This document shows, piece after piece, positions 22,971 through 34,600 of a stretch of DNA of 64,000 nucleotides; the first letter of the stretch is position 1; every line of letters starts with the position of its first letter. The notes under the pieces are model-generated. The model had not been told where the DNA came from. It did no database searches and worked only from the letters and a program-made list of their open reading frames with translations. Source of the stretch: Calonectria ilicicola (lineage: Eukaryota; Ascomycota; Sordariomycetes; Hypocreales; Nectriaceae). A program made the translations under genes and the position numbers. The DNA lies in the NCBI GenBank assembly GCA_020809705.1, contig CP085826.1:4340001-4404000 (forward strand), given 5' to 3'.

Positions 22971-25900
22971 TTATATTTCATTTTGCCCAGGCCTCTTTTT
23001 CCCTAGCAGATTCTTGTGCAGACCCAAAGACATGTCCTTTTGGAGAACATGAGGGTCCGTTTCTATGCCAACATGGCTCAACCCGTCGTAACCAATGTAT
23101 CTTCCAAAGCTGAATGTTTGATCTCTCCATCCCGACCTTGGGGTTCCATCTTTGATAGCTCGACTCGGTGCGAGATATCCCAAAACCGAACCAATAGTAG
23201 TTGGCATACGTGGTAAGATATACCGGATTGGCCGAATGTAAAACACTAGTATGACTAGCAAATTGATAAAAAGAATAGATATCGATATAAAGAAAGCTGG
23301 TCTATCCATGAAGATGCGTGTTTCTTGCAAAACTCTCTCTCCAATGGCAGGCGAAACCGTTTCGTCGAGTGGGAGAAATAATTGTGGATTGCGACTAAGC
23401 ATGGCAGTGAAAAGTAACCGGTAGATCTTTTCTAAGACGGGCACAAACTTGCTCAAATTCGGGATCGGGATCGTTGGGTCAATTAGGCTTCGAGACCCGG
23501 TTTCCATGACAATGAATTCCGACATCCAATCTCTTGTCTTGTTGATATAACTCCAACCAGTGTTTCCAGTACCGAGCGAATTTGGAATACCGGTATAAAG
23601 CCGACCACCTATATTTGTTGCGTTTGATGATGAATCTGGAGTGTTTATGGATTCTTCGATATCACTAATACGAGAATATCCAAGCACATGCCCGTCTTGA
23701 TCAATCGTGACAGAAAAAATTGCAGTTTCAAATGTGTGTCCACAAACAGCAAAACTGGCATCAACTGTTTGGTTTTGACTTGGCTCTGGAGATCTTCGAA
23801 GCCAACCAATAGTCCCAAACATGTTCATTGTCATCTGAGCAGGCTTTTCGACGGGTACTGAAAGCCAAAGGGGCAGATATGACCTAATATTGTCATTAAA
23901 CTTCGAACAGGCTGAATCGTCTCTAAATGTAGCATTTGTTCCGGATTTCCATTCGAGGTGATATGTGCCGGTGCTGTCCGTGGAAGTGTAGTTGATCGCC
24001 TTTGTATTATTAGATTGATCTTGAACGACACCAGTGAGGACCAGTGTGCATGTTGGTGTCGTTGTGCAGTTGGATCGGATACCATATCCTCTGGTTTGTA
24101 TAACATACTGGATATTGGATATATTCCCATCAGTCGTAGGGATAGAATGTGGCAGAAAGTACCAGTCAGCTGATACCCAAGGAGGCAATGCCGAATTGAA
24201 GGTCAAGTTGGCCATTGCGATATAATTTTGATAAGTGGGAGACTGTGAGGCTATCTTTTGGTACCAGTAAGTTCCATATTCATCAACTGCAGTAAAGTTG
24301 AATTGCTCCTGACTGGTAGGCAAGAATTCCTGTTTATAGGTGGCTGCAACCGGCTTTTCATTAAATAAAGCACCAAGCCCAACTCCAAGTACGTCTCCAA
24401 GAAGACTGATACTACAAAGTAGTACTAACATGATATGGCGAGACTTGATTGCTCTTAGAAGTACTAGTTGTGGAGGAAGTGATGTATATGTGGCTTCGAT
24501 GGATTTTGCTGCTGGAGAATGCCCCACCCATAGATCTTGAAAGGGCTGAAAAATGCATAAAGTCCTTGTAAGGTAAATCCATATTGGCTCAATTAGAGTG
24601 GCGAAAATGGTTGGAATGTAATTTTCGAGTATCTGGAGAACCTCAAAATTATTCGACGGGAGCGGCAGGCCTGAATGAATTATTAGCTGGATCTTTATCG
24701 GAGCGACAGGTTTTCTTACCATTCAATTTGCTTTCTCTTGCTTTTAATACGAACAAAACAGCGATCGAGGCGATCAAGATTGTAACAAAAAGAGATCCAG
24801 CCCGTCTTTTGAGCGCCCACGGTGTTAGAGGAGTGTAGTAGCCTGGGGAGGGTTTATGAAACGATGTATCTGGAATTATAGTATCTTGTACAACAACAAG
24901 TTGGTTTTCCTTTGAAACAGGATCGACGGTTAATTTAAATGATACACCCTCAAAACTTTGCATGAGGCCCTTTTCGTCGATGGTGTCCATAGAATGAAAC
25001 AATCTGACGACATCGGGGCTTGCATGTCCAATGTCTAGCAGTCGGCCGATTGAGGAGGGGTTTTTGAGCAAGGCGCAATGAGAGGATCTGACGAGGTATA
25101 GAATTGTGGCCACCATCACTGCAACTAGGATTAAGAAAGCTTCCGATATTGCAGACAAACGTCTGCTCACAATGATGCCGGTCATACGACTTGTAACCGT
25201 CGCTGTATCATTTGAGGGTGCGGTTTCGTTTGTAAGCAGGTCGGAAATAGACAGGGCGAATACCTGTTGGTGAAAACGCTGAAAAATGGTTCCCAGGTGA
25301 TGTGGATCAGAATAGTCGTCACGGGTAGCGTTGGCATCCCCAAGCGCTAAGGAGTAGGGTACTAGGATGGGAAATGGCCTTGTTATGTTCCAGCTGTAGA
25401 ACATATAATCGAGGCTAGGGATAGATGCTTCTGAAAAGTCCAAATTGATGTCAGGTACACCCTCCCAGTACCAATTTATGGGCATTATGGAAAGCAATGC
25501 GGTAGAGTTAAATTCATCCAAACCGAGATCTTGAGGCTCTTCTAGAGGTTCCATTAACTCGTCAATTGGAACCTGATTCTGAGAAGTGACTGTAGCGGTA
25601 ACTTGTTGTTTGTGGTAGGATAATTCACAGTACACTCCTGTGGCATTCATCTTCCATTCCTTTTCATCTAGATAAGCGTTCTTTCTGAATTGCTTAGCCC
25701 AGATAACCATGGCACCGTAGGAGGTATTGGTGTTGGTCGAGCATGGCCGATAATCGAAGTAGAGATCTTCATTCTCACCGCCTAATCCAGGTAAGGGGGT
25801 GAATTTAGGACCCATTCCTTCGTAGATGGTGGTCGCTGTGCAATTCTTTTCTCCGTAGAATGTATATTCCGAATGTAGGAGACCCGATGATAACCACGTC

Positions 25901-26780
25901 GAGTTTGTGATATTGTATCGCGCTGAAGAGCAGCTGAACTCAGACCAAACTTTCGTCGTTTCAGCAGTCCAATTCGCATCTGCACCGGGCAGAATTGTAT
26001 CCTCATTGATATAAAATGGGAACAAAGCATAAGTGGCAGTCGTGAAGGGAGGGTAAGATTGATTGAGCCCTGCAATACCGTACGCCTCGTTATAATTTTT
26101 CGTGGACATGCCCTGTTTACTCGTAGGGAGGAAGCTTGTCCTTGTCGTTATTATAGCGGACTGATTTTGTGCTATAACACTCACTCCAAGTAACGAGTTT
26201 TGAAGTGGTGTTAATACTAACATGATGAGTACTAGAGTGGTACCAGACAAGAAAACGGTCCAGTGTCTTTGCCGTTAGTTGAGGCCTTATCATGGATGCG
26301 GACGTCTTACTTTCTCTTCGCAGCTCGAATTGGTGCCGTAGCAAAAAAGTAAGATGGGTAATCGAGCAATACAGAATTGCTGGCTGCTGCACCAGATTCT
26401 TTGGATAGCTCAAACCAAGGCTGCATTCTTTTGATATCCAGGTCGATCCAATTCCAAATTAAACTGTAGATGACGGCAATTGTGTTGGGCCCGTAGAGAT
26501 AGCTAATCAAGGCGTATTTGGGAATTTCGTTGTAGGATGGCGATAGCGCGAGTCCCCTTTGGGCTTGACTTCGCTGTGTAAGAGTCTCAATAGCAGCGAA
26601 AAGAAGGAGAGAAAAAAACATGAAGCCGAAGAGAATGGGAGTTTCGAGTGCCAGCGGGATCCAGCCGCCGCCTGGCTCTGTGTGGCCTCTGTGATGGCCA
26701 GCATCATTGCTCCTGTCCGACTTGGGAACAGCGTCCCGCCGTCTCGAGCCAAACGATTTCACTCTATCCCAGAGAGCCAT
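22971..26780 (-). CDS. DUF3433-family multi-pass membrane protein
   Basis: Three exons: 26311-26780, 24720-26266 and 22971-24670. Introns of 44 bp (GTAAGA...CAAAG) and 49 bp (GTAAGA...TTCAG) both keep frame: RK-HWTVFLSG and KLN-GLPLPSNNFE. The product is 1238 aa. The layout is that of fungal DUF3433 proteins: two halves, each with clustered transmembrane helices and a large Asn-glycosylation-rich extracellular domain. Helices are visible near residues 43-63, 95-112, 160-185, about 525-545 and 645-665, then again after the second splice and near the C-terminus (ISILFINLLVILVFYIRPI). NNFEVLQILENYIPTIFATLIEPIW and YTSLPPQLVLLRAIKSRH are family-like motifs at the start of the second half. The molecular function of the family is unknown; plasma-membrane or wall-surface location is inferred. 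Codon use is AT-richer than in the neighbouring WD40 gene. Confidence 0.88.
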
Positions 26781-28067
26781 TGTGATTGAGGAGTGCAGAG
26801 AGCTTGCCGAGCATTGGAGCCCGGGGGATGCCCGCGATATTTGTTGCCATGACCAACAGCCCTGCCCACATGGTGTCCAAGTGTCTCAGCCGTTATCGTC
26901 AGGACCAACAGCTCGGGAAGGGTGCCTAGTTTTTAGGTCCGTGCTAATTTTAGCAGACGAGTGTTTTAGAGCTGCAAGGTGCTCGAATAATACCTTAGAC
27001 ACCGGACCAACAGCATTTACTACGCCGCTCCAGGCCAGGCCGGCGCTTAGGGTGGGGCGGGGACAAAGGTGATTGGATGGCTTTATATCAGCAAAGCGGT
27101 AAAACCACATTGTAAACAGTCGAAAGCACGGGGAAAGAGGAAAAATATGTTGGTCCATGTTTTTTTTATTTTTATTTTGATTGCGGGCGGTCTAATCGCT
27201 TTTTGGCCGCATTTCTGTGTTGGCGGATCCGACGTGCAACTGCTGCGCTGATACGGTAAGTCGGTCTTGGTGTGGTAGGTGTAGCAAACGCGCAAGAACA
27301 GGGCTGATTTCACCCAGGATGATGCATTTGATGATTGAGGGGAAAGTTGGATAGATGTTGGGATCTCAAGCACATCTTTATGGTGTTTTTAGACTTATAG
27401 CTGACTGAGCGGCGTTAAGGTAACGATCCGAGATCCGTTGCGACCTGCTGTAAGCTCATTCGTTCCTATTGGCTCGTGAGGGTTTAACCATAACTGACGT
27501 TTCAAGTGGGCCAAGGGTATTCAGCCGCTGCGACAAGGGTCACTCACCAACTTTCCATCCAGGATCCGGTGGCTGGAAGGATGGAGTTCGGCAATTCGAC
27601 GTGTTGGGTTGTGATTGACCTTTGAAGCGCCAAACAAGAGTCTGTTGGTCCTGGTGCAGGACGCACGGCGCAATGGCTGATTCCTCCGACTGTCGTATTC
27701 CGCATCGTGCACACTTACTTTGGGCCTTTATTGCGAGGTGGGGTAAGCGAGCATTCCATACTCTGAGGTGCACCCCAACGTCCTGTTCGGGATTGCGTTT
27801 CTTTTCAACACAGCCTACCTATCTGTCCTATCTCCCGATGTTGAAAAAGAGCCACTTTCGCATCAATGTTGTATTCCCTCAAACGTGCGCCTTTTTGTCG
27901 ATCCTTCACTCCATCTGATACCTCAACTGAGCAAACTAGCACCAATCAAAATGAAAGTAGAATCTTTGCACGGTTGACTCTGAACCGAAGCCCGCCTCTG
28001 CCCCAAGTGACCATGCGAGCCCAAAATCAATAATGTGCTCTGAGTTATTGCCAGAGCGCTCCAATGC
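26781..28067. other. Intergenic: DUF3433 upstream region and Hsp70-like 3' side
   Basis: 1.3 kb without a supported gene. It includes the promoter of the DUF3433 gene (adjacent to 26780). Short frames on both strands lack features. Confidence 0.55.
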
Positions 28068-30251
28068 TTAATCAAACTCAACCTTCACACTCTCGCCACC
28101 CATCCTTTTCCCATCATAATATATTGTGAAATCCAGGTAACCCCCGTCGGACGTCATTTCGACGTCAAACTCAAGCTTGCGATAGACTTTACCAATTTTA
28201 TTTGTCCACGTGGGAAGTGAGTCGAGAGCAGATTTCTTGAATGATATGGTGCATAGCTGGTGCACTGTTGACGTATCGCGTCTTTGAGGGGGAGGGGAGG
28301 TCGATGAGCAGTCAATTATCACCTCTTCCTGTGTCATCTGGTCATCGTAAAGGGTATAATAAGATTTCCGAACGGGGTGTTTGATGTCAATCGTGTCTCC
28401 CTGAGAAATGGTTAGCATATGCTGTGTTGCATCCTTGCTTCAGCGGAATACTTGTTTCAGGAACCAGTCCATCTGATCGGCTGCTTTGTACTCATGTTCA
28501 TCTTCATCCCATTCTTTGTCACACTGTAAGAAATTTCCCTCTTCCCATGTGCAATGAGATGAAGTACCATAACTCATACGAGCGATTCTTGCGTCAACCT
28601 TGATCCGAAGACTCGTCATGAGGTTTTTTTGATCAAGACCATGCAAAACCGCCCCACGACAAATCGCCGTCCACCTAAGCTTTGGTTTAGCTCAATAATT
28701 GAAAAATATGCAAATGAAATAATACATACGGTTGACTTCCGCGGCCTTGAAGAATTGTCGAGTTAAACGTTTTCTGAAGCTGGCTGTAGAGGTACGAATT
28801 GCGGCCAAACCCGCCAACGAGCACGATGTACTAGGATAGAATGTCAGTTTATACACTGGATTCTTGGCAAAATCGTAAACATGTACTTTTGGTGATACTG
28901 AGAACTTGTCGAAGATTTGATTGACTTGGCTGTGGACCAACTCGTTGATCTTCTTGATGATTGGGTCGAAAACTGTCAGAATGTCTTTCCTGTGCATATT
29001 GTTAGAAGCCAGCTCCAATTTGGAAATTAATTTTCACTAACGAAGTTAATTCGATAGCTAGGCGTTTTTTGAAGCGCCCCGATTGATTGTTATCTTTGAC
29101 CGGCAGTTCCACAAGCCATGCTCGTTTTTCATCTGCACCATTGAATTGAAGCTTGACCCCATGCTCCCAGTTTTCATTCAAAAATTTGGACCGATCACTG
29201 GAATCGAGTTTTCTCCAATTTACCGGGGCTTTTTTTCGTATTAGTTTGATGAATTCTTCATCCAGGAAGACACCACCACACAAACCGCCTGTTTTTCTTT
29301 TTTTAGAGAAACTTCCATTTGTATAGGCCAATTGACATACCTTCACCCTTAACGCACTCTTTGACAATGAATGGGTTAGTTGACACGATAATGTAGCTGA
29401 TTAAGTCCTGCCAGGAAGTTAGACTCATCGTGTAATCGTATCCGAGAGAGTGACGCTTACGACTGTTCCTCCTCCAGCATCGCAGACCACCAAGATATCA
29501 CCAGCCTGAGTATGGAAGTTAAAATTCGAGAACAGTAGAGGGATCGCCATAGATCAAAGAATTTACCTTGGTTGTTGGCCTTCTAGAGAGATCTTTGAGA
29601 GTGGCCAAAGCAGCGGCTTCCGGTTCTGAGATGAATCGCAGGGTTGTTTTGCCACATGGCCTTTCTGCGAGAATCCCAGAGAGTTCAACCGCCATCCTCA
29701 TTCTGCGTTGTGCATATGGGGGCCAAATTGCAGGCAGGGTAATAACCACATGGAAAACGCATGATTCAAGTAATGTATCCCCGACTGAACGTCTGATATT
29801 GTCAATTGTGTGGTTCCAGAGATGAAGGAGATAGCATCCAATAATCTGTGCTGGGTCTCGATCAAAATTTTCCATGAGACTGCGCGTCTCATGAAAGGGC
29901 TTAGACGAAGTGACATCGCTCTGAATGTCCTTCTCGTCGAGGAGAAGTAGTTTAAACCATCGCACAGGATTGTCTTCAGGCTGAATAGAATAACCCCACT
30001 TAGTCTTGTCACCCTGAGAAGGATCAAAAGAAATCTGGGTGGGGACTTTTTCAAGGTCAGAGCAATATGCAAGCTCTGACGGCCAACTAGTGATCATTTC
30101 AATCTGATCTGGGTCTCTTGAAAATGCCCAGGAAACACCAGAGAAACTTTTACGATTAGCGGTGGACCATTTTGGGGAGTCAGGGAACTTGCGTAGTGCC
30201 AAAGTCAATGCCGATCACAATAGTATCTTGTATGTCGTCTGAGGATGCCAT
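28068..30251 (-). CDS. Hsp70-like nucleotide-binding domain protein (fungal actin-like ATPase fold)
   Basis: Nine exons: 30193-30251, 29567-30146, 29461-29505, 29341-29407, 29042-29288, 28887-28989, 28730-28830, 28452-28674 and 28068-28400. All junctions keep frame, giving 585 aa. Family motifs appear in order: phosphate-1 loop VIGIDFGTTFSG (about 12-23), FISEPEAAAL (about 195-205), phosphate-2 loop VCDAGGGTVDL (about 220-230), and adenosine motif YIVLVGGFGRNSYL (368-381) followed by W-TAICRGAV. This is the degenerate Hsp70 ATPase module common in filamentous fungi, without the substrate-binding domain or C-terminal EEVD of true chaperones; the last roughly 185 residues are unique. ATP binding is likely; client and process are unknown. 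Intron 1 has a GC donor (listed separately). It is divergent from the coiled-coil gene at 30821. Confidence 0.85.
30147..30192 (-). other. GC-AG intron in the Hsp70-like gene
   Basis: A 46 bp intron whose donor reads GCAAGT instead of GTAAGT, with GCTAATC as branch point and TAAAAG as acceptor. Splicing turns GACTTTGGCACTAC plus T into DFGTT-FSG, the phosphate-binding loop of the family. Without splicing the start codon is out of frame with the rest. Confidence 0.75.
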
Positions 30252-30681
30252 TTTGGCTTTGGCTTTGAACTTGTCGCTTTACCTCTGTGGTATATGCTCA
30301 AGGTATCTTGGGATAGCTTGAAAAGATTCTGTAATTAAAAGCAATAAGATTAAAGAGCAAATAGAAATGAGTTGTGCTGAACAGGAGTGTCGGTTTTGGC
30401 ACAGAGCATCCCCATGTTAGCTTGAGAAGAGGAGGAGTGAGGGCCAAGCTCGCTTCGCTCCTCGGAGGCTTAATATAGACCAATTGACCCACAAGAACAT
30501 GTGATTTCTATGAATCACTGTCAGATATGGGTGGTTTGCTTGCTTGGCTCCCATTTTGTTCTCGTCACCAAGTCATAAACACAACTCAATCTTTTTTATT
30601 ATCTTCATCAGATTTGCTAAAAAAAATCCAACCAAGGATTCTCTCACGTTCTCATCAGGTTTCTTTGATCAGCATTACGCA
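30252..30681. other. Divergent promoter between Hsp70-like and coiled-coil genes
   Basis: About 430 bp shared by two divergently transcribed genes. It contains short purine-rich stretches (about 30425-30445) and AT-rich parts. I found no perfect heat-shock element (spaced nGAAnnTTCn). Confidence 0.5.
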
Positions 30682-30820
30682 ATGCCCCAGTGGTTATCCA
30701 CGACTCCCATAACATCAGTAAGTAGGCCCGCTTTCGCTTTTTTGATGTAGGAACTAGCTTGACCCTCTTGTTTTCTTTAAGAGACTTTTGTTCTTACTAG
30801 GACACACGGTTCCCCAAGAA

Positions 30821-32145
30821 ATGGATACTGAAATACAGGGGGTTATTGAGCTGGGAGATTCTGAGCGACCATCGGAGACTCGGAACTTACTGGAAGACCG
30901 CGACAGGAAAGACACCGATGTACCAAATTTCAGGGAATTTCTTGAGAGTCAAGATATCCGACTTGAAATGTTTCTCGACACTCTCGAGACCCAGACTAGA
31001 TATGAGAGGCACGAGTTTCGCGAGCAGGCCCATCAGCTTTGCGCCCAGGTCAGTCAGTTGGCCAACCATGCCGTCAACAGAAGATACAAAAAAAAGGCAA
31101 GAAGACGTAAGAGAATGCTCCAGATGATTTCTCACGAAAGGGATCAATGGGAGCACCGATATCATCAGCTGGCCGACAAATACGCAAAGTTGGAGACCCA
31201 GCTCCACAAGACAAACGAACGTCTTGAAAAGACACTTCACGAACGAGACGTGCAGAGATCTATGACTGAAGGCTCTAGCTTGGCAAACTCAGAAAAGATT
31301 GCGGATGATAGCATTCGTAGCAAGTGGATGCAGCTGGGATATAACATTCGCAACCTTGCTCATTTCCTAGCTAAGCAAACCATGAAGGAATCCGTCAGCG
31401 AAATAGCACGGCACCGGTTTGATTGTGTGGCTAAGGAATGGCCTTATTTGCTGAAAGATGAAAATACTCGAGAATTTGTTCTACAAGGCTATTTGTGGAA
31501 TTTAGCCATGGAGAATGTATTCTACATCGGGGGGAGTGCTTGGAGGGGTCATGGTACAGATTTCTTGAAGGCGATGCGACAAATTCTTATTTGTGAGTTA
31601 CCCATCGATAATATTTTCTGTGATGCAAACTAATTTCAATAGCGGCGGCCACCAGAAACTCGAAATCTAACCATGATGGTCTATACTTGCGACAGGTTAC
31701 CCGATGGTGTGCCCAAGGTTCATCTTTTCTCCATCAGGCTGGCGATGATAATGGCCGTGCTGTGGGAGAGGCTATCCAAGCAGAAGTCAAAGAGATGCGC
31801 ACATTTTTAGTGCATGATGAAGTTGATACCGACACGTTTAGGTCTCAAGCGCAGAATTGGCTGCAAGACATCTTCAAATGTGCGATGGAACTTGATTACC
31901 TGAGAATACGCTCTCAAGCCATCCTCAAAGTTCAACGGCTTCCCAGTCTCACGCAGAAAAATAGTGAACTTCAATACGACGAAGAAAAGATGGAAGCAGT
32001 GGCATGGGAAATTACACCTTCGGCAAAAAGCCAGGTTGAAATAGTAATTTCTCCAATGCTATGCAAAGCTGGGAATGCTGATGGCCATGACTACAACAAA
32101 TCCATGGTGTTGATCAAAGCAGGCGTGGTGTGCAGCATCGATTAA
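30821..32145 (+). CDS. Coiled-coil protein of unknown function
   Basis: Two exons: 30821-31592 and 31643-32145. A 50 bp intron (GTGAGT...CAATAG, with ACTAATTT before the acceptor) gives 424 aa from MDTEIQGV. A short 5' exon is possible: ATG at 30682, donor GTAAGT at 30718 and acceptor at about 30779 would add residues in frame (MPQWLSTTPITS...). Residues about 55-150 form a long charged helix: RRYKKKARRRKRM is a possible nuclear signal, followed by a coiled coil (QLADKYAKLETQLHKTNERLEKTLHERD). A globular part follows (IRNLAHFLAKQ..., WNLAMENVFYIGG...). No domain is recognised and there is no signal peptide or membrane span. The divergent arrangement with the Hsp70-like gene suggests, but does not show, related roles. 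Confidence 0.75.
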
Positions 32146-32707
32146 GGTGACTGAGGAAAATACTTTGGTTTTTGTGTCGCGTGAGGAAGGGGAATAATTT
32201 GGAAGGAAATGGGATAACTCGGCTTTATGGATTGCATCATGAGCTATCAGATTCGTTCCTGTTGAAAGGCATGAGACCTGGTAAAACTCGAGTTAGCAAG
32301 GCTTAGTAGTTAATCTGGGTGTCGATGAGAGTGTCGATTAACGACATTTGTTTCTCAGTTCGAGATACCAAAATGAGCAAATTTCGAGACCAGACCATGA
32401 TGTGAAGATGATGATAGAAAAATCCATTACATATTAACCCGTCCTATAAAATACCTGTAATACATATATGCGTGTCCCTGTACCTAAAACACCAAATGCA
32501 AACCCAATTTTTGTGGCTACTCCGCCGCATGTCTTCCTCAAAACCGTGATGCTTCCATATCCCCATACTCTGAGGTGTGTACAATATGTCGCATCCACAT
32601 TACCAATTACCCTTTTCCTCTTGTAGAATAAACCGATGCCTTTTTGGCTAAATGCAACTGTACAAATTGAACATCTAGGAGATGGTATGATGTGAGCCTG
32701 TATTAGT
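32146..32707. other. Intergenic between convergent genes
   Basis: 0.56 kb between the coiled-coil gene and the secreted-protein gene, presumably 3' UTRs. No gene is seen. Confidence 0.6.
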
Positions 32708-34600
32708 TTACAAGTTGATGTTGAATCCGAGAAGAGAGCCAATCTTGGCAGCGATGCTAATGCCACCGGCGGTGCCAGTACCAGTGCTAGTGGTGCTGGT
32801 GTTGTTGCTGGTACTGGGTGAACCGCAGGTCAAGTCGTACCAGACAGAGGGCTGAGTCGCATCAATATCGTAGACGGACCTGGATACAGGCATGCCATAG
32901 AGGTCGCAGCGAGGAGCGCCGGCATCGTTGAGATAGTATCGGTAGGCCTGGCAGCCACGAGTGGCAGCAGCGGTGCTCTGTGACTTGGGGTTAGTTAATG
33001 CAGCGGGAAATTAGAGCGAGGATGAGCTTACATTGCAGAATTGGTAGCAGCCTTCAAGAGAAACAGGCACGCCGGAACGCTGTTCGATATACTGGGCGAT
33101 GAAGTATGTGCCGGCAGGTCTGCCATGAACACCACAGTAGGCAGCGTTGCGGCGAGGAGTGCCATCCTCAACTGTGTTCTGATAGAGGGTAGTCTTGGGA
33201 GCAGGGGTGTAAGTGCGGGTGTAGTTGAAAGCAGCCACAGAGACTGGGGCGATGGAGGTGTCGATGATACAAGTCTCCGAAGCAGCAGTACCAGTAGGAG
33301 TTGCGGTAGTGGACAGGAAAGGAGTCACGCTGAAGGCCTTAGTCGCGGTGGGAGTGGAAGAGGCCGATGGGGTGGTGTTGTTGCCAAAGGGAAGAATGGG
33401 GGCGCGGTACAAGTTGGTAGCAGTAGCAGTTGTGTTGCTGCCGACCGGCGTAGGAGAAGTCTTGAAGCTCGAGAGAGTTCGAGAGATGGGAGCCTTGGCA
33501 TTAATCTTGGGGGTCACCTTGTGGGTGGGAACAGCGTAGGCAATGGAGGAATAGCCTCGGGGCGTGGTGGAAGCAGATGCAATAGCCTTGACAAGTGGAG
33601 TAGTGGCATTGGCAATGGAGGAATAGCCTCGGGGCGTGGTGGAAGCAGATGCAACAGCCTTGACATAGGGAGTAGTGGCGTTGGCAAAAGGAAGGATATA
33701 GACGGTGGAGGAGTGGCTGGTAGGCGTCGAAGAGGTGGTGCTGTTGGCACAAGGTGTCGTTGTGGCGGGAACAACCTTGGCTTGAGGGGTAGAGAAGTTA
33801 CCAGCAGGAGTGTGAGTAAATGAAGGCTTTGAGCTAACAGTCTCGTTGCAAGGCGTAGTCAGAGGAGTGCGAATGCTCAGCGTAGTTGACGGGAACTTGA
33901 AGTCGGGAGTGCGAAGGGAAACCAAAGTCTTGTTAGCCGGAAGATAGGCCTCATCAGTGCAAGGCTCATCGGTGCTCTGAGCGCGAGTCTGCACGCGGGT
34001 GATGGGTGTAGCCAATGAGCGAGTAAATGTTCCGTTGGTCGGGAAGATGGGCTCGTCGGTGCAAGGTGTCTCGGCAGCCTGGAGATCCTTAACAGGAGCG
34101 GCCGTCTTGTATCCTCCTCGAACAGGCGCAGTCTCGGTGTCACAGTCGGCCGAAACGTTGGAGTAGAGCGGGCCAAGCTTAGTGTGAGGCGCGGAACCGG
34201 CGTTGTGGTAAGGTGCAGTGTAGGACAAATTGGAGGTAGCTGTGACATAGACGGTAACGTCGACAGTGGTGGTTGAGATCAGAACGCTGGCTGTAGGGCA
34301 CTCGATGGTGGCTAGGGCCTCTTTGTTCCAGAAAGCGGCAGTCTCAGTCATGGGCTGGGAACTCGTGGACGAAGTAGATGAGTTGGTGAAAGTATACTGG
34401 AGCGTGCGATTGAGGGCACGGCCAAAAACAGGCCTGAAGCCCTGAGGTCCTCGCCTGGCATCGGCCTTTGACACTGTTAGATGGGTTTGGTTACAACAAA
34501 GTGGATAGGTGCATACCCCGCTGAACTGGTTGGCCTTGGGGGCGGCCTCAACTACCGCAGAGAAAAGCGCGGAGGCGCCAATGAATGTCGGCAAAAGCAT
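32708..34600 (-). CDS. Secreted Ser/Thr/Pro-rich protein with C-terminal Cys-rich (Apple-like) domain
   Basis: Exons 33032-34600 and 32708-32977; a 54 bp intron (GTAAGC...TCACAG, with TTAACTAACC) gives 612 aa. A second, in-frame 51 bp intron (34466-34516, GTATGC...TCAAAG with CTAAC) may also be removed, which would give 595 aa. Residues 1-20 are a signal peptide (MLLPTFIGASALFSAVVEAA). The middle 400 residues are Thr/Ser/Ala/Pro-rich with repeated PCTDE units, short PC(N/A)-type cysteine motifs and two 24-aa repeats, and are probably O-glycosylated. The last roughly 130 residues hold spaced cysteines (CGVHGRPAGTYF, LEGCYQFCN, RGCQAYRYYL, PRCDLYG, YDLTCG), a pattern like the Apple/PAN-like module at the ends of many fungal surface proteins. 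A final hydrophobic stretch (ISIAAKIGSLLGFNINL) could be a weak anchor signal. Role inferred: cell-wall or extracellular adhesion/carbohydrate contact. Confidence 0.85.
33541..33690 (-). repeat. 72-bp in-frame tandem repeat
   Basis: Two nearly identical 72 bp units (starting at 33541 and 33613) and a partial third lie inside the secreted-protein gene. Each encodes 24 residues containing KAVASASTTPRGYSSIANAT. Confidence 0.85.
34466..34516 (-). other. Candidate in-frame 51-nt intron near the signal peptide
   Basis: GTATGC donor, CTAAC branch point and CAAAG acceptor; the length is a multiple of three with no stop, so retained and spliced forms both encode protein. The retained form adds 17 residues with three cysteines right after the signal peptide region. 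Confidence 0.5.

Noticed and set aside
33041..33823. 260-codon Gly/Ser/Arg-rich plus-strand frame
   Set aside because: Antisense shadow of the repeat-rich secreted-protein gene.
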